A stretch of DNA of 31,215 nucleotides from JAVBLF01 sp031553675 (GCA_031553675.1 JAVBLF010000130.1:1-31215), one strand, 5' to 3'; positions 8,091 to 16,649 are shown, counted from the stretch's first letter. The notes: generated by a model not told the origin, from the sequence alone. Made by a program: numbers and translations.

Positions 8091-10343
8091 TTACTCTACG
8101 GGCTTAAGCGGCGCAAAGGTCGCGGCGATCTTCTTGACGCCGGCCTCGGCAAAGTCGATCGTGAGGACGCCCGACTCGATCGCGGTGATCTGGCCGCGGC
8201 CGAACTTGGCGTGTTCGACGGTCTGGTAGAGCGCAAACGCGAATGCGTTCTGCTCCTTGGGCGTGCGCGGCGAGAAGTTCGAACCGCCGAGCGAGGTCTT
8301 TTCCTTCGAAACCGTCGTCGTGCTGCGGCCGAAGCGGGGGGCCATGCCGGGGGTGCCGACGAGGGCTTCGCGCGGGACGGAGGCGCCGCTGCTCAGGCGC
8401 TGGACGCTGCCTCCGTCTTGGGTGTTGTCATGTGTTTCCATCAGTTCCTCCGGTATCTCCTTTAAAAAGCGCGAGGGGTTGTTACGCATCACGTTGTTAT
8501 ATTGCATGCGCGAGCGCGCATGGCTGAGAAGCAGCTTTTCCTTGGCGCGGGTGATGCCGACATAGCAGAGGCGCCGTTCTTCCTCCATGCCGTCCTCGCT
8601 CATGATGGCGCGAAGGCCGGGAAAGAGACCGTCCTCGAGGCCGGCGATAAAGACGACGGGGAATTCCAAGCCCTTTGCGCTGTGCAGTGTCATGAGCGTG
8701 ACCGATGCGTTTCCCGTCTCCTCGTTGACGTTGGCGACGAGCGCCACGTTTTCGAGGTAATCGCGCAAGGTAAGGTCGGGATTTTCGAGCGCAAAAGCCT
8801 TGATCGCCGCGAGAAATTCCTGGACGTTTTCCTTGCGTTCCTCTTCTTTTCCTTCGGCGCGCTTCTCCTCTTCGAGGTAAGCGTAATACCCGATCAGGTC
8901 GAGCAGGGCTGGCACGAAGTCCTGGAGCGGCATGAGTTCGCTCATCGCGCGAAGCTGGGCGAGAAGCTCGCCGAACTTACGCACTTTGCCCTTGACGCGT
9001 GGCGTCAGCGCGAGGGTCTCGGCTTGCAGGCAGGCGTCAAAGGTGCTGATCCCCGCCTCAGACGCCATGCGTTCAAGTTCGGCGATCGAGGCGTCGCCGA
9101 TGCCCCGCCTCGGCGTGTTGATCGCGCGGCGCAAGCTCAGTTCGTCGTGGGGGTTGACCATCAGGCGCAGGTAAGCCAACACGTCCTTGATCTCTTTGCG
9201 GTCGTAGAAGCGGGTCGCCCCATAGACCGTATATGGTATACCGTATGCGACAAAGGTGTCTTCTAAAACGCGCGCCTGGGCGTTTGTTCGGTAGAGTACG
9301 GCAAAATCGCCATACGACCGATCGTCCGACATGCGGTTGATGCGACGGCAAATGGCATCTGCCTCGTCGCGCTCCGACCAGGCGTCGTAAAGCTCGATCT
9401 TGTCGCCCGTGCCGAGTTCCGTCCAGAGTTTTTTGGATTTTCGCCCGACATTGCGCGCGATCACGGCGTTGGCGGCGTCGAGAATGGTCTTGGTCGAGCG
9501 GTAATTCTGCTCGAGCCGTATGACAGACGCATCGGGATAATCCTGCTCGAAGCCGAGAATGTTGCGGATGTCGGCGCCGCGCCAACCGTAGATGCTCTGG
9601 TCGTCGTCGCCGACGACGCAGAGGTTGCGGTGCAGGCGGCTGAGCTGTTGCACGATGCGGTATTGCGGCTGGTTGGTGTCCTGGTATTCGTCGACGTGGA
9701 TGTAGCGGAAACGGCTCTGGTATTTCTCCAGCACGTCGGGCGCCTTCTCAAAGAGCTCCAGGGTCCGGATGAGCAGATCGTCGAAGTCGAGGGCGTTGTT
9801 GCGCCGGAGAGCGGCATCGTAGCGCCGAAAGGCTTCCATTTCGAGTTCGGCCCGAACGTTCCCCGTCTGCGCGATGTAGCGGAGTGGGTCGGGATCTCGG
9901 TTTTTGGCGTCGCTGAAGAGCGATCGCAACACGCGCCGCGGCATGGTTTCATCGCTGACCTTGAGTTCTTTTTGCACGTCGGAAATGATGCCGAGTTGGT
10001 CGTCGCTGTCGTAGATGACAAAATCGCGCGTAAAGCCGTTCAATTTCTCAATGTCGATGCGGAGCATCTTGGCGCAGGCGGCATGGAAGGTGCTGATCCA
10101 CACCTTATCGCCGCCCGGCCCCGCGAGGTCCAAGACACGCTCTTTCATCTCGCGGGCAGCCTTGTTCGTAAAGGTCAGCGCCATGATCTCATAGGGGGAC
10201 ACCAGTTTTTCCTCCATGAGGTAGGCGACGCGGTGGGTCAAGGCGCGTGTCTTCCCGCTGCCGGCGCCAGCCAGGATCAACACAGGGCCTTCTGTCGTCT
10301 CGACGGCGCGCCGCTGCTCGGCATTGAGCGAATTCAAATCCAT
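8091..10343 (-). CDS. pcrA: ATP-dependent DNA helicase PcrA (UvrD/Rep family)
   Basis: Superfamily 1A 3'-to-5' helicase for repair, replication restart and removal of RecA or RNA polymerase. The ATG at 10343 has AAAGGAG upstream and gives the usual N-terminus Met-Asp-Leu-Asn-Ser-Leu-Asn-Ala-Glu-Gln (750 residues). Motifs seen: Q-motif Asn-Ala-Glu-Gln, Walker A Gly-Ala-Gly-Ser-Gly-Lys-Thr at 26-32, Asp-Glu-Tyr-Gln-Asp-Thr-Asn (motif II), Gly-Asp-Asp-Asp-Gln-Ser-Ile-Tyr-Gly-Trp-Arg-Gly (motif III), and motif VI Tyr-Val-Gly-Ile-Thr-Arg-Ala. The C-terminal 50 residues match the Tudor-like tail that binds RNA polymerase in Bacillus PcrA (Val-Glu-His-Ala-Lys-Phe-Gly-Arg-Gly). The reading frame stays open upstream to the yerC stop codon. 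Confidence 0.97.
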   Translation of the reverse strand: MDLNSLNAEQRRAVETTEGPVLILAGAGSGKTRALTHRVAYLMEEKLVSPYEIMALTFTNKAAREMKERVLDLAGPGGDKVWISTFHAACAKMLRIDIEKLNGFTRDFVIYDSDDQLGIISDVQKELKVSDETMPRRVLRSLFSDAKNRDPDPLRYIAQTGNVRAELEMEAFRRYDAALRRNNALDFDDLLIRTLELFEKAPDVLEKYQSRFRYIHVDEYQDTNQPQYRIVQQLSRLHRNLCVVGDDDQSIYGWRGADIRNILGFEQDYPDASVIRLEQNYRSTKTILDAANAVIARNVGRKSKKLWTELGTGDKIELYDAWSERDEADAICRRINRMSDDRSYGDFAVLYRTNAQARVLEDTFVAYGIPYTVYGATRFYDRKEIKDVLAYLRLMVNPHDELSLRRAINTPRRGIGDASIAELERMASEAGISTFDACLQAETLALTPRVKGKVRKFGELLAQLRAMSELMPLQDFVPALLDLIGYYAYLEEEKRAEGKEEERKENVQEFLAAIKAFALENPDLTLRDYLENVALVANVNEETGNASVTLMTLHSAKGLEFPVVFIAGLEDGLFPGLRAIMSEDGMEEERRLCYVGITRAKEKLLLSHARSRMQYNNVMRNNPSRFLKEIPEELMETHDNTQDGGSVQRLSSGASVPREALVGTPGMAPRFGRSTTTVSKEKTSLGGSNFSPRTPKEQNAFAFALYQTVEHAKFGRGQITAIESGVLTIDFAEAGVKKIAATFAPLKPVE

Positions 10344-10535
10344 CGCGTTTCTCCTTTGGCCAGACAAATTGACACAAAACGGCGCAAAAACAAGCGTCCG
10401 AACGCGTCCGACGAAATCGTCGCAAAACAAGTTTTCCGGATAGCGGTTGCAAAGGCGGGCCCACGCCTCGGCGTTTTCGATGTGGAAGGGGTCCCGATCG
10501 TTCGCGCTGTCTGCGCGGTCTTGTCGTGAGGGCGA

Positions 10536-10835
10536 TTAGCTCCCCTTGGGCATGCGGCCCAACGCGAGCGCGTAGCCGCCCGCGCCGTAGTTCAGGCAAC
10601 GGTTCACGCGGCTGATCGTCGCGGTGCTGGCGCCTGTCTTTTCGGAGATCTCGTGATAGGTCACGCTTTGGCTGAGGAGCTTGGCGACCTCCATGCGTTG
10701 CGCCAGTGCTTTGATTTCGCTGATCGTGCAGAGATCCTCGAAGAATCGAAAGCATTCCTCTCGGTTTTTCAGCGAGAGGATGGCGTCAAACAGCTCGTCC
10801 ACGCCCAGACTTTCCAGTGTTGACGGGTGATCCAT
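10536..10835 (-). CDS. yerC: YerC/YecD-family TrpR-like transcriptional regulator
   Basis: A 99-residue helical protein of the YerC family, related in fold to the Trp repressor. Family pattern is clear: Ala-Ile-Leu-Ser-Leu-Lys-Asn near residue 18, Cys-Phe-Arg-Phe-Phe-Glu-Asp-Leu-Cys-Thr, then Gly-Ala-Ser-Thr-Ala-Thr-Ile-Ser-Arg-Val-Asn-Arg-Cys-Leu-Asn-Tyr-Gly (about 67-83), which is the helix-turn-helix recognition region. Start at 10835 behind AAGGGAT. In Bacillus and many Clostridia yerC sits just upstream of pcrA-ligA as here; its targets are poorly defined. 192 bp separate its stop from pcrA. Confidence 0.92.
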   Translation of the reverse strand: MDHPSTLESLGVDELFDAILSLKNREECFRFFEDLCTISEIKALAQRMEVAKLLSQSVTYHEISEKTGASTATISRVNRCLNYGAGGYALALGRMPKGS

Positions 10836-10980
10836 GGCTCATCCCTTCTCAGGGTTCCGACCAAAGCGCAAACCGCGAAACTTCGCCGCGCTGCATGTCC
10901 TCGAATCGCCCACGGGATTCCGAACGCAGCGCAAGGAGTTTGGTAGGAAGCCCTTCATAGCGGTTGCCGTGCTTTCCACG

Positions 10981-11015
10981 AAAAAAACAACGCAGCCAGC
11001 ATAGCGAGTCGTTGT
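10981..11015 (-). terminator. Probable intrinsic terminator behind the SSB-like gene
   Basis: Reading the minus strand, ACAACG (11015-11010) pairs with CGTTGT (10992-10987) around a long loop and is followed by seven T. It lies about 40 bp after the stop of the gene at 11054. An extended -10-like TGATAGAAT (11019-11027) sits just upstream on the same strand, so an attenuator for yerC is an alternative reading. The short stem and long loop keep confidence moderate. Confidence 0.5.
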
Positions 11016-11053
11016 CTTATTCTATCACATCCGGCGGCAAATGTGCAGCTTTT

Positions 11054-11665
11054 CTATGCGTCAAACGCAAAGAGCGATGAGACGGATACTTCGAAAGCCG
11101 TTCGACTGATCGTCATGCCGTTGTCGAGCGTTTTTTGGTATTCGCGGCTCTGGACGCGTCCGACAGCCTCGACGCGCGCGCCGACCGCAAGCCCCTGCAC
11201 GTAGCGGGCACTGCGGCCCCAGGTGATGCAGGGGATGTAATCGGATTTGTTGTAAGCGCGGTTGACGGCGAGAAGCAAGTCGGCGATCTCGCGGTGGAAG
11301 GGCGTCGTGCGGTAGACGGGTGCCTTGCAGATGTAGCCTTCGAGCACGATCTCGTTTTGCGCCTCGGCCTCCGAAGGCTCGAACGCGTGCGCAAACACAG
11401 TGAGAATCAGGCGGTTACAGCCATCAACGCACTTGTTGTAGGAGCGAAGCTGTCCCTTCACCGCGACGTTCGCACCGCACACCGGCGCACCCGAAGGCAG
11501 CAAGCGCTCCGACGCGGTGATCGGCAGCAAATCGACTGTGCCACTCAGACGCGGCACCGCGATCGTACCGGTGTAAAACGCTTCCCCAAACAAAGTGTGG
11601 CTGAAGGTCAGCTCGGAAGCGAGCTGACCGACCAACGCCACGCGGTTATTGCCGCTTTCGACCAT
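11054..11665 (-). CDS. Double-OB-fold single-stranded DNA-binding-like protein
   Basis: A 203-residue protein of SSB/PriB-like character. I read two OB-fold halves: residues 7-95 (Asn-Arg-Val-Ala-Leu-Val-Gly-Gln-Leu ... Val-Lys-Gly-Gln-Leu-Arg-Ser-Tyr) and 104-200 (Ile-Val-Leu-Glu-Gly-Tyr-Ile ... Arg-Val-Glu-Ala-Val-Gly-Arg-Val-Gln-Ser-Arg-Glu-Tyr-Gln-Lys). The second half has the SSB-type Ile-Ala-Asp-Leu-Leu-Leu-Ala-Val-Asn-Arg segment and Pro-Cys-Ile-Thr-Trp-Gly. There is no acidic glycine-rich tail ending in Asp-Asp-Ile-Pro-Phe, so it is not the main replicative SSB. Similar paired-OB proteins occur in Clostridia. ATG 11665 is set by GGAGGG. It stands alone between a terminator-like hairpin and a repeat-rich gap. 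Role in DNA metabolism is inference from the fold. Confidence 0.7.
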   Translation of the reverse strand: MVESGNNRVALVGQLASELTFSHTLFGEAFYTGTIAVPRLSGTVDLLPITASERLLPSGAPVCGANVAVKGQLRSYNKCVDGCNRLILTVFAHAFEPSEAEAQNEIVLEGYICKAPVYRTTPFHREIADLLLAVNRAYNKSDYIPCITWGRSARYVQGLAVGARVEAVGRVQSREYQKTLDNGMTISRTAFEVSVSSLFAFDA

Positions 11666-11777
11666 ATCCAACCCTCCGCGGCGCGACAAGTGCGGCGCGC
11701 CTATGCCCATTTTATGCGGGAGTACGGTTTGAATATGACGATATTTATATGCGCGTCACTGCGGAGAAGCTGCGTTC

Positions 11778-11834
11778 TTTTAGGGACTCTGTCCCTAAAA
11801 CCCTGCTAAAGGGTCGAGGACCCTTTAGAATCCC
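11778..11834 (-). repeat. Two-hairpin dispersed repeat, copy 1
   Basis: Read on the minus strand: GGGATT, then hairpin 1 (CTAAAGGGTC/GACCCTTTAG, 11828-11806, perfect 10 bp), spacer GCAGGG-like, hairpin 2 (TTTTAGGGAC/GTCCCTAAAA, 11800-11778, perfect 10 bp, 3-nt loop). Same architecture as the copies at 11926, 16421, 16650 and, degenerate, 30821. Confidence 0.8.
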
Positions 11835-11925
11835 TTTCTGCAAGACTTCATTGCGACAATCTGAAAGGCTTCGAAGTGCATGGAATGCACACGCGTTTGA
11901 AATCCCGCAAAGAAATTTCCAGATT

Positions 11926-11980
11926 GGGATTCCAAAGGGGCTGGCCCCTTTGGCCGGGTCCAGGGGTGGAACCCCTGGCC
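11926..11980 (+). repeat. Two-hairpin dispersed repeat, copy 2
   Basis: GGGATT (11926-11931), hairpin 1 CCAAAGGGGC/GCCCCTTTGG (11932-11953), spacer CCGGGT, hairpin 2 CCAGGGGT/ACCCCTGG (11960-11978). It ends four bases before the parC stop codon, so on the parC mRNA it forms the first part of the 3' untranslated region. Inverted partner of copy 1. Confidence 0.82.
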
Positions 11981-11983
11981 GTC

Positions 11984-14425
11984 CTATGCGAGGAAAGTTT
12001 CCGTCACGATGTCGTCGATCAGCGCCATGACGATCGCGCGGCCCTTGGAGAAGCGGCCTTCGATCGGCACTTCCTCACTGTCGATGGCGGTCTTTTGGCC
12101 TTGGGCTTGGACAATGGTGAGGCGTATCGGCTCTTTGACGTGGTAGGCCGCTACGATGGCGCTGCCGTTTGCGCCGTTTTTCTTGAAGTCGAAGGTCTTG
12201 AGTCCCTTCCCGTTGCGGCTTTGGCTCTCGTAATCGACGAGGAGAGAACGCTTGGCATAGCCGCGGTCGCTGATCAGCAGCAGTTCCCCCTCCTCCTCGA
12301 GCTGGGCTGCGAAAATCACGGTGTCGGTCCGGTCGAGCTGCATGCCCTTGACCCCCGCCGCGACGCGGCCGTTTTCGGGCACCGTGTCGGCGGGAAAGCG
12401 GATCGACATGCCTTTTTTGCTGATGAGCAAGACCGACGGCAGACCGTTGTCGAGGGTGATCGCGATCAGTTCGTCCCCGTCTTTGACTTTGGCGGCGGCG
12501 ATGCGGCGGTTCCTCGTTTCGTACTGCGAAAGCGGCGTGCGCTTGACGAGGCCGGAACGCGTGAAGAAGAACAGCGAGGGATCGGCGTCGCGTGCGCCGG
12601 CCTTCACGGCGTCGAAGCAGAACACCGACAGAATGCGTTCGCCGTCCTGCCAACCCGCAAAGAGCCCCGAGGGGATGATGCCACGCTCCTTGCCCTTGGG
12701 TTCGGGAATTTCGCTGGCGTCGATCGCGAACATGTTGCCGAGGTTCGTAAAGAATTGGAGGCGCTGGTTGCTTTTGCAGGCGATCGCAAAGTGCGTCCTC
12801 CCCTCTTCCTGGCTTCCCTTGGCGGCGTATACCTTGTCGGACAGGCGCTTGACGCCGCTGTCGGTCAAAAAGACGACGACGTCTTCCGGCGCGACGAGTT
12901 CGCTCTCGTCGATCGCGATCTCGGGGGCCTCGTCGAGAAGCTGGGTGCGGCGGGGCTGCTTGTACTTTTTCCTGATCTCGAGCAGCTCTTCCTTGATTAC
13001 CGCTATTAGCTTCGTTTCGTCGGCGAGAATGGCGCGGTATGTCTCGATCCGCGCGAGAAGTTCGGCGTATTCCCGCTTTAGCTCGATGATTTGGAGGCCG
13101 ACAAGGCGTTGCAGACGCATGTCGAGTATGGCTTGGGACTGCACTTCGTCGAGCTTGAAGGCGTCCATCAGTTTTTGTTTGGCTTCCGACGTGCTCTTGG
13201 ATCCGCGGATCAGCTTGATTACCTTGTCGATCGCGTCGATCGCGATGATCAGCCCTTCGAGGATGTGGGCGCGGCGTTCGGCAGCCGCGAGGTCGAAGCG
13301 TGTGCGCCGCGTGACGACTTCTTTCTGGTGGCGGATGTAATGGCGCAAGACGTCGATCAGGCCGAGCTGTTGGGGCTTGCCCTCGGCGATGGCGACCATG
13401 TTGATGCCGAAGTTGAGCTGGAGGTCGGAATACTTGAAAAGGTATTGGAGCACCTTGTCGGCATCGACGCCCTTTTTCAGCTCGACGACGGCGCGCGTGC
13501 CGTTGCGGTCGGACTCGTCGCGGATGTCGGAAATGCCGGAGAAAAGTGCCTTTTTTTCTTCGGAGAGCTTGAGTATCTTTTCGAGCGCATGCGCTTTGTT
13601 GACCTGGTAAGGCAACTCGTCGATCACGATCAGCGTCTTGCCGTTTTTCAGCGGCTCGAAGTGGGTCTTGGCGCGCATGGTGACGCGTCCGCGCCCCGTC
13701 GTATAGGCTTGCTCCAAGCCCTGGCTTTCGAGAAGGTAGCCGCCGGTCGGGAAGTCCGGCCCCTTGATATGCTTGAGGATGCGCTTGAGCGGCGCATCTG
13801 GGTTATCCAATAGCGTAACGGTCGCATCGATCGTCTCTGCGAGGTTGTGAGGCGGGATGTTGGTCGCAAGGCCGACGGCGATGCCGGTCGCACCGTTGAC
13901 GAGAAGGTTCGGAAAGCGCCCCGGCAGGACGTCGGGTTCCTTCATCGTGTCGTCGAAGTTGAGTGAGAAGTTGACGGTGTCCTTGTCGATGTCGCGAAGC
14001 AGTTCGAGCGCGAGCGAGGTCATGCGCGCCTCGGTGTAGCGCATGGCTGCGGCGGGGTCGCCGTCGACCGAACCGAAGTTGCCGTGGCCGTCGACGAGGG
14101 GTGCCATCATGTTGAAGTCCTGCGCCATACGGACCATGGCGTCGTAGACTGAGCTGTCTCCGTGGGGGTGGTATTTGCCCAGGCAGTCGCCGACGATGCG
14201 GGCGGATTTGCGGTGGGGCTTGTCGGGCGAAAGTCCCAGCTCCATCATCGTGTAGAGGATGCGTCGTTGCACGGGTTTGAGGCCGTCTTCGACGCGTGGG
14301 ATGGCGCGGTCGAGGATGACGTATTCCGCGTAGGGGATCATGGAGTCGTGCATGACCTCTTCCATGCTGCGGACGATGAGGCTTTGCGCGGCCGATCCGC
14401 CGCTTGATTCGTTCGACTTCGGCAT
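11984..14425 (-). CDS. parC: Type IIA topoisomerase subunit A, topo IV-like
   Basis: DNA cleavage-religation subunit (813 residues). The breakage-reunion domain is complete: QRDR segment His-Pro-His-Gly-Asp-Ser-Ser-Val-Tyr-Asp near residue 91, catalytic Tyr in Ala-Met-Arg-Tyr-Thr-Glu-Ala-Arg near 132, and Asn-Leu-Leu-Val-Asn-Gly-Ala-Thr-Gly-Ile-Ala-Val-Gly. The Ser and Asp (or Glu) positions linked to quinolone susceptibility are both in their sensitive form. The C-terminal domain has beta-propeller blades but no Gln-Arg-Arg-Gly-Gly-Lys-Gly GyrA box, and gyrase needs that box to supercoil, so I call topoisomerase IV rather than gyrase. The ATG directly follows the TAA of the subunit B gene and uses AGGAGG inside it, which implies coupled synthesis. 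A third, gyrase-like clostridial paralogue cannot be excluded. Confidence 0.82.
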   Translation of the reverse strand: MPKSNESSGGSAAQSLIVRSMEEVMHDSMIPYAEYVILDRAIPRVEDGLKPVQRRILYTMMELGLSPDKPHRKSARIVGDCLGKYHPHGDSSVYDAMVRMAQDFNMMAPLVDGHGNFGSVDGDPAAAMRYTEARMTSLALELLRDIDKDTVNFSLNFDDTMKEPDVLPGRFPNLLVNGATGIAVGLATNIPPHNLAETIDATVTLLDNPDAPLKRILKHIKGPDFPTGGYLLESQGLEQAYTTGRGRVTMRAKTHFEPLKNGKTLIVIDELPYQVNKAHALEKILKLSEEKKALFSGISDIRDESDRNGTRAVVELKKGVDADKVLQYLFKYSDLQLNFGINMVAIAEGKPQQLGLIDVLRHYIRHQKEVVTRRTRFDLAAAERRAHILEGLIIAIDAIDKVIKLIRGSKSTSEAKQKLMDAFKLDEVQSQAILDMRLQRLVGLQIIELKREYAELLARIETYRAILADETKLIAVIKEELLEIRKKYKQPRRTQLLDEAPEIAIDESELVAPEDVVVFLTDSGVKRLSDKVYAAKGSQEEGRTHFAIACKSNQRLQFFTNLGNMFAIDASEIPEPKGKERGIIPSGLFAGWQDGERILSVFCFDAVKAGARDADPSLFFFTRSGLVKRTPLSQYETRNRRIAAAKVKDGDELIAITLDNGLPSVLLISKKGMSIRFPADTVPENGRVAAGVKGMQLDRTDTVIFAAQLEEEGELLLISDRGYAKRSLLVDYESQSRNGKGLKTFDFKKNGANGSAIVAAYHVKEPIRLTIVQAQGQKTAIDSEEVPIEGRFSKGRAIVMALIDDIVTETFLA

Positions 14426-16390
14426 TTACTGCGCCACCTCCTCGGCCGTTTGGGGATCAAAGTCGTCTGTTTTATTGAAGTTGGCAAAGGCGCTGATGTA
14501 CTGCTTGCGCGGCTCAGTCTTGTCGCCCATCAGGATGGTGACGATGCGATCGGCTTCGGCGGCGTCTTCGATGTCGACGCGGATCATGGAGCGCGTCGCG
14601 GGGTTCATGGTCGTCTCCCAGAGCTGGGAGGGGTTCATCTCGCCGAGGCCCTTGTAGCGCTGGACGGCATAGCCCTTTCCCATCGCCTTGCTGGCCTTGG
14701 CGAGCTCGTCGTCGTCGTAGCAGTAGGCGAGCTTGTTGCCGCGGCTCACCTTGTAGAGCGGCGGCATCCCGATATATACGTGCCCTTCCGTGATCAGCTC
14801 TTTCATGTAGCGGAAGAAGAAGGTCAGCAAAATGGCGCGGATGTGGGCACCGTCCTGGTCGGCGTCGGAGAGTATGATCACCTTGTCGTAGCGCAAGCTG
14901 TCGATGGTGAAATCCTCGTCGATGCCCGTGCCGAGGGCCGTGATGATCGAGCGAAATTCTTCGTTGCCCAGCACTTGGTCGAGGCGCTTTTTCTCGGCGT
15001 TGAGCGGCTTGCCCCGCAGCGGTAGAATGGCTTGAAAGTGCCGATCCCTCCCCTGCTTGGCGCTGCCCCCCGCGCTGTCGCCCTCGACGAGGAAGAGCTC
15101 GTTTCGGGACGGATCGCGACCCGTGCAGCTGGCCAATTTGCCGACGAGGGGGGCGCCTTCGAGCTTGTTGCGCTCGCGGGCCATGCTTTTGGCTTTGCGG
15201 GCGGCTTCGCGCACCTTGGCGGCTTTCACGGCCTTTTCGACGATCATATTGGCCGTCGTGGCGTTGCGCAGGTCTTGGAGGTAAAGCGCCAGTTGCTCGC
15301 CGACGACGTTTTCGACGGCAAAGCGCGCCTCGGTATTGCCGAGTTTGGTCTTGGTCTGCCCTTCGAACTGGATGTTTTTCATCTGGAGGGACAGGATGGC
15401 CGTCAAGCCCTCGCGAAAATCCGCGCCTTCGAGGTTGGCGTCCTTGTCTTTCAGCACGCCCGTTTTGCGGCAGTAGTCGTTCAGCGTTTTCATGAGCGCT
15501 GTCTTAAAGCCCGTCTCGTGCGTGCCGCCTTCGGCCGTCGGAATGTTGTTGACGTAGCTGACCAGGGTCTCGGTGTAGGCGTCGTTGTACTGCATCGCCA
15601 GCCGCACGCGCACGCCTTCGCGTTCGCCCTCGATGACGATGGGCGTGTCGTGCATGCTGCTCTTGTCGTGGTTGAGGTAACGCGCGAAATCGGCCAAACC
15701 GCCCTCGGCGTAAAAGATTTCGGGCTCCTGCTCCGAGAGGCGCTTGTCCAACAGGGTGAACGTAACGCCCGGATTCAAAAACGCCAGCTCGCGCAGACGT
15801 TTTGCGATCGAGTCGCGGTTCCAGTGCAGCGTTTCGAAGACGCGGTCGTCGGCGAGAAAGGTGACGCGCGTGCCCTGCTTCTGGGTGCGCCCCACGCATG
15901 CGAGCGGCACCTTGGGCGCACCGGACACGATCGCGCCGGTCGCGGGATCGAGCTCGCTAGCGAACTCCATTTTGTAGGCTTTGCCAGCCAAAAAGACTTC
16001 CGCGACCAAATAGCGGCTCAACGCGTTGACGACGGACGACCCGACGCCGTGCAGACCGCCGGAATAGCCGTAGTTGTCATCGCCGAACTTGCCACCCGCG
16101 TGCAGCTTGGTAAAGACCAGCTCGACGCCGCTCAAACCCGTCTTCTCGTGGATGCCTACCGGTATGCCGCGGCCGTTGTCGGTGACCGTGACGGCGCCGT
16201 CCCGCGCGATCTCGATGTCGATGCGATCGGCGTAGCCGTTGGCCGCCTCGTCGACCGCGTTGTCGACGATTTCCCATAGCATATGGTGAAGACCCCTCGG
16301 TCCCGTACTGCCGATGTACATGCCCGGCCGCATTCGCACCGCGTCGAGTCCTTCGAGTACCTTGATATCGCTTGCCGTATATTGGCTCAT
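14426..16390 (-). CDS. parE: Type IIA topoisomerase subunit B, topo IV-like
   Basis: ATPase subunit (654 residues) that captures and passes a DNA duplex through the break made by subunit A. The GHKL ATPase domain has Glu-Ile-Val-Asp-Asn-Ala-Val-Asp-Glu-Ala near residue 40, Asp-Asn-Gly-Arg-Gly-Ile-Pro near 73 and Gly-Leu-His-Gly-Val-Gly-Ser near 112. The TOPRIM domain has Val-Glu-Gly-Asp-Ser-Ala-Gly-Gly and Asp-Ala-Asp-Gln-Asp-Gly; the C-terminal Arg-Tyr-Lys-Gly-Leu-Gly-Glu-Met-Asn motif is intact. Assignment to ParE rests mainly on the partner lacking a GyrA box. ATG 16390 follows AAAGGAG. The leader of about 155 nt, from a good promoter near 16565, contains repeat copy 3. Confidence 0.85.
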   Translation of the reverse strand: MSQYTASDIKVLEGLDAVRMRPGMYIGSTGPRGLHHMLWEIVDNAVDEAANGYADRIDIEIARDGAVTVTDNGRGIPVGIHEKTGLSGVELVFTKLHAGGKFGDDNYGYSGGLHGVGSSVVNALSRYLVAEVFLAGKAYKMEFASELDPATGAIVSGAPKVPLACVGRTQKQGTRVTFLADDRVFETLHWNRDSIAKRLRELAFLNPGVTFTLLDKRLSEQEPEIFYAEGGLADFARYLNHDKSSMHDTPIVIEGEREGVRVRLAMQYNDAYTETLVSYVNNIPTAEGGTHETGFKTALMKTLNDYCRKTGVLKDKDANLEGADFREGLTAILSLQMKNIQFEGQTKTKLGNTEARFAVENVVGEQLALYLQDLRNATTANMIVEKAVKAAKVREAARKAKSMARERNKLEGAPLVGKLASCTGRDPSRNELFLVEGDSAGGSAKQGRDRHFQAILPLRGKPLNAEKKRLDQVLGNEEFRSIITALGTGIDEDFTIDSLRYDKVIILSDADQDGAHIRAILLTFFFRYMKELITEGHVYIGMPPLYKVSRGNKLAYCYDDDELAKASKAMGKGYAVQRYKGLGEMNPSQLWETTMNPATRSMIRVDIEDAAEADRIVTILMGDKTEPRKQYISAFANFNKTDDFDPQTAEEVAQ

Positions 16391-16420
16391 GTAGCGTTTC
16401 TCCTTTACCGGGGGAAAACG

Positions 16421-16475
16421 TTAGGGGCTTTGCCCCTAAGACCCCACCAAAGGGTTAAGAACCCTTTGGAATCCC
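16421..16475 (-). repeat. Two-hairpin dispersed repeat, copy 3 (parE leader)
   Basis: Minus-strand reading: GGGATT (16475-16470), hairpin 1 CCAAAGGGTT/AACCCTTTGG (16469-16447, perfect 10 bp, 3-nt loop), spacer TGGGGTC, hairpin 2 TTAGGGGC/GCCCCTAA (16439-16421). It lies inside the parE 5' untranslated region, 30 bases before the start codon. Inverted partner of copy 4 across 174 bp. Confidence 0.82.
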
Positions 16476-16551
16476 TGTTTTCGAATGATTTTTCCGATGG
16501 CTCGTTAGGTATACCCCGAGCTGCTGAGATCCATTCGCATTGTTCTCGCGC

Positions 16552-16580
16552 ATTATATCACAAACAAACGTTCCTGTCGA
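16552..16580 (-). promoter_or_regulatory. Sigma-A promoter of parE-parC
   Basis: Minus strand: TCGACA (16580-16575), 17-bp spacer, TATAAT (16557-16552) with a TGn extension. Five of six and six of six consensus matches. It starts about 20 bp downstream of the rplU-operon terminator. Confidence 0.8.
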
Positions 16581-16602
16581 GGCGATAAAATTGAAAAATG
16601 CG

Positions 16603-16634
16603 AAAAAAGAACGGCAAACCTTCGTCCGCCGTTC
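16603..16634 (-). terminator. Intrinsic terminator of the rplU-prp-rpmA operon
   Basis: Minus strand: GAACGGC (16634-16628), 12-nt loop, GCCGTTC (16615-16609), then six T (16608-16603). It lies about 80 bp behind the rpmA stop, after repeat copy 4. Confidence 0.85.
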
Positions 16635-16649
16635 GTAACTTCCCAAAAT

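Larger units (their letters stand above)
11666..11983. other. Repeat-bearing gap between the SSB-like gene and parC
   Basis: 318 bp without a gene. It holds two inverted copies of a two-hairpin repeat (11778-11834 and 11926-11980) with their GGGATTC ends facing each other over 91 bp. A clear sigma-A promoter for the SSB-like gene was not found; the A/T-rich part around 11720-11755 is the likeliest place. Confidence 0.6.

Noticed and set aside
11984..14425. Calling the topoisomerase A subunit GyrA
   Set aside because: No GyrA box is present in the C-terminal domain, so the topo IV-like call was preferred although the core resembles both.
16603..16634. Repeat copies as intrinsic terminators
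   Set aside because: None of the two-hairpin repeats is followed by a U-run, and behind rpmA a separate proper terminator follows the repeat.
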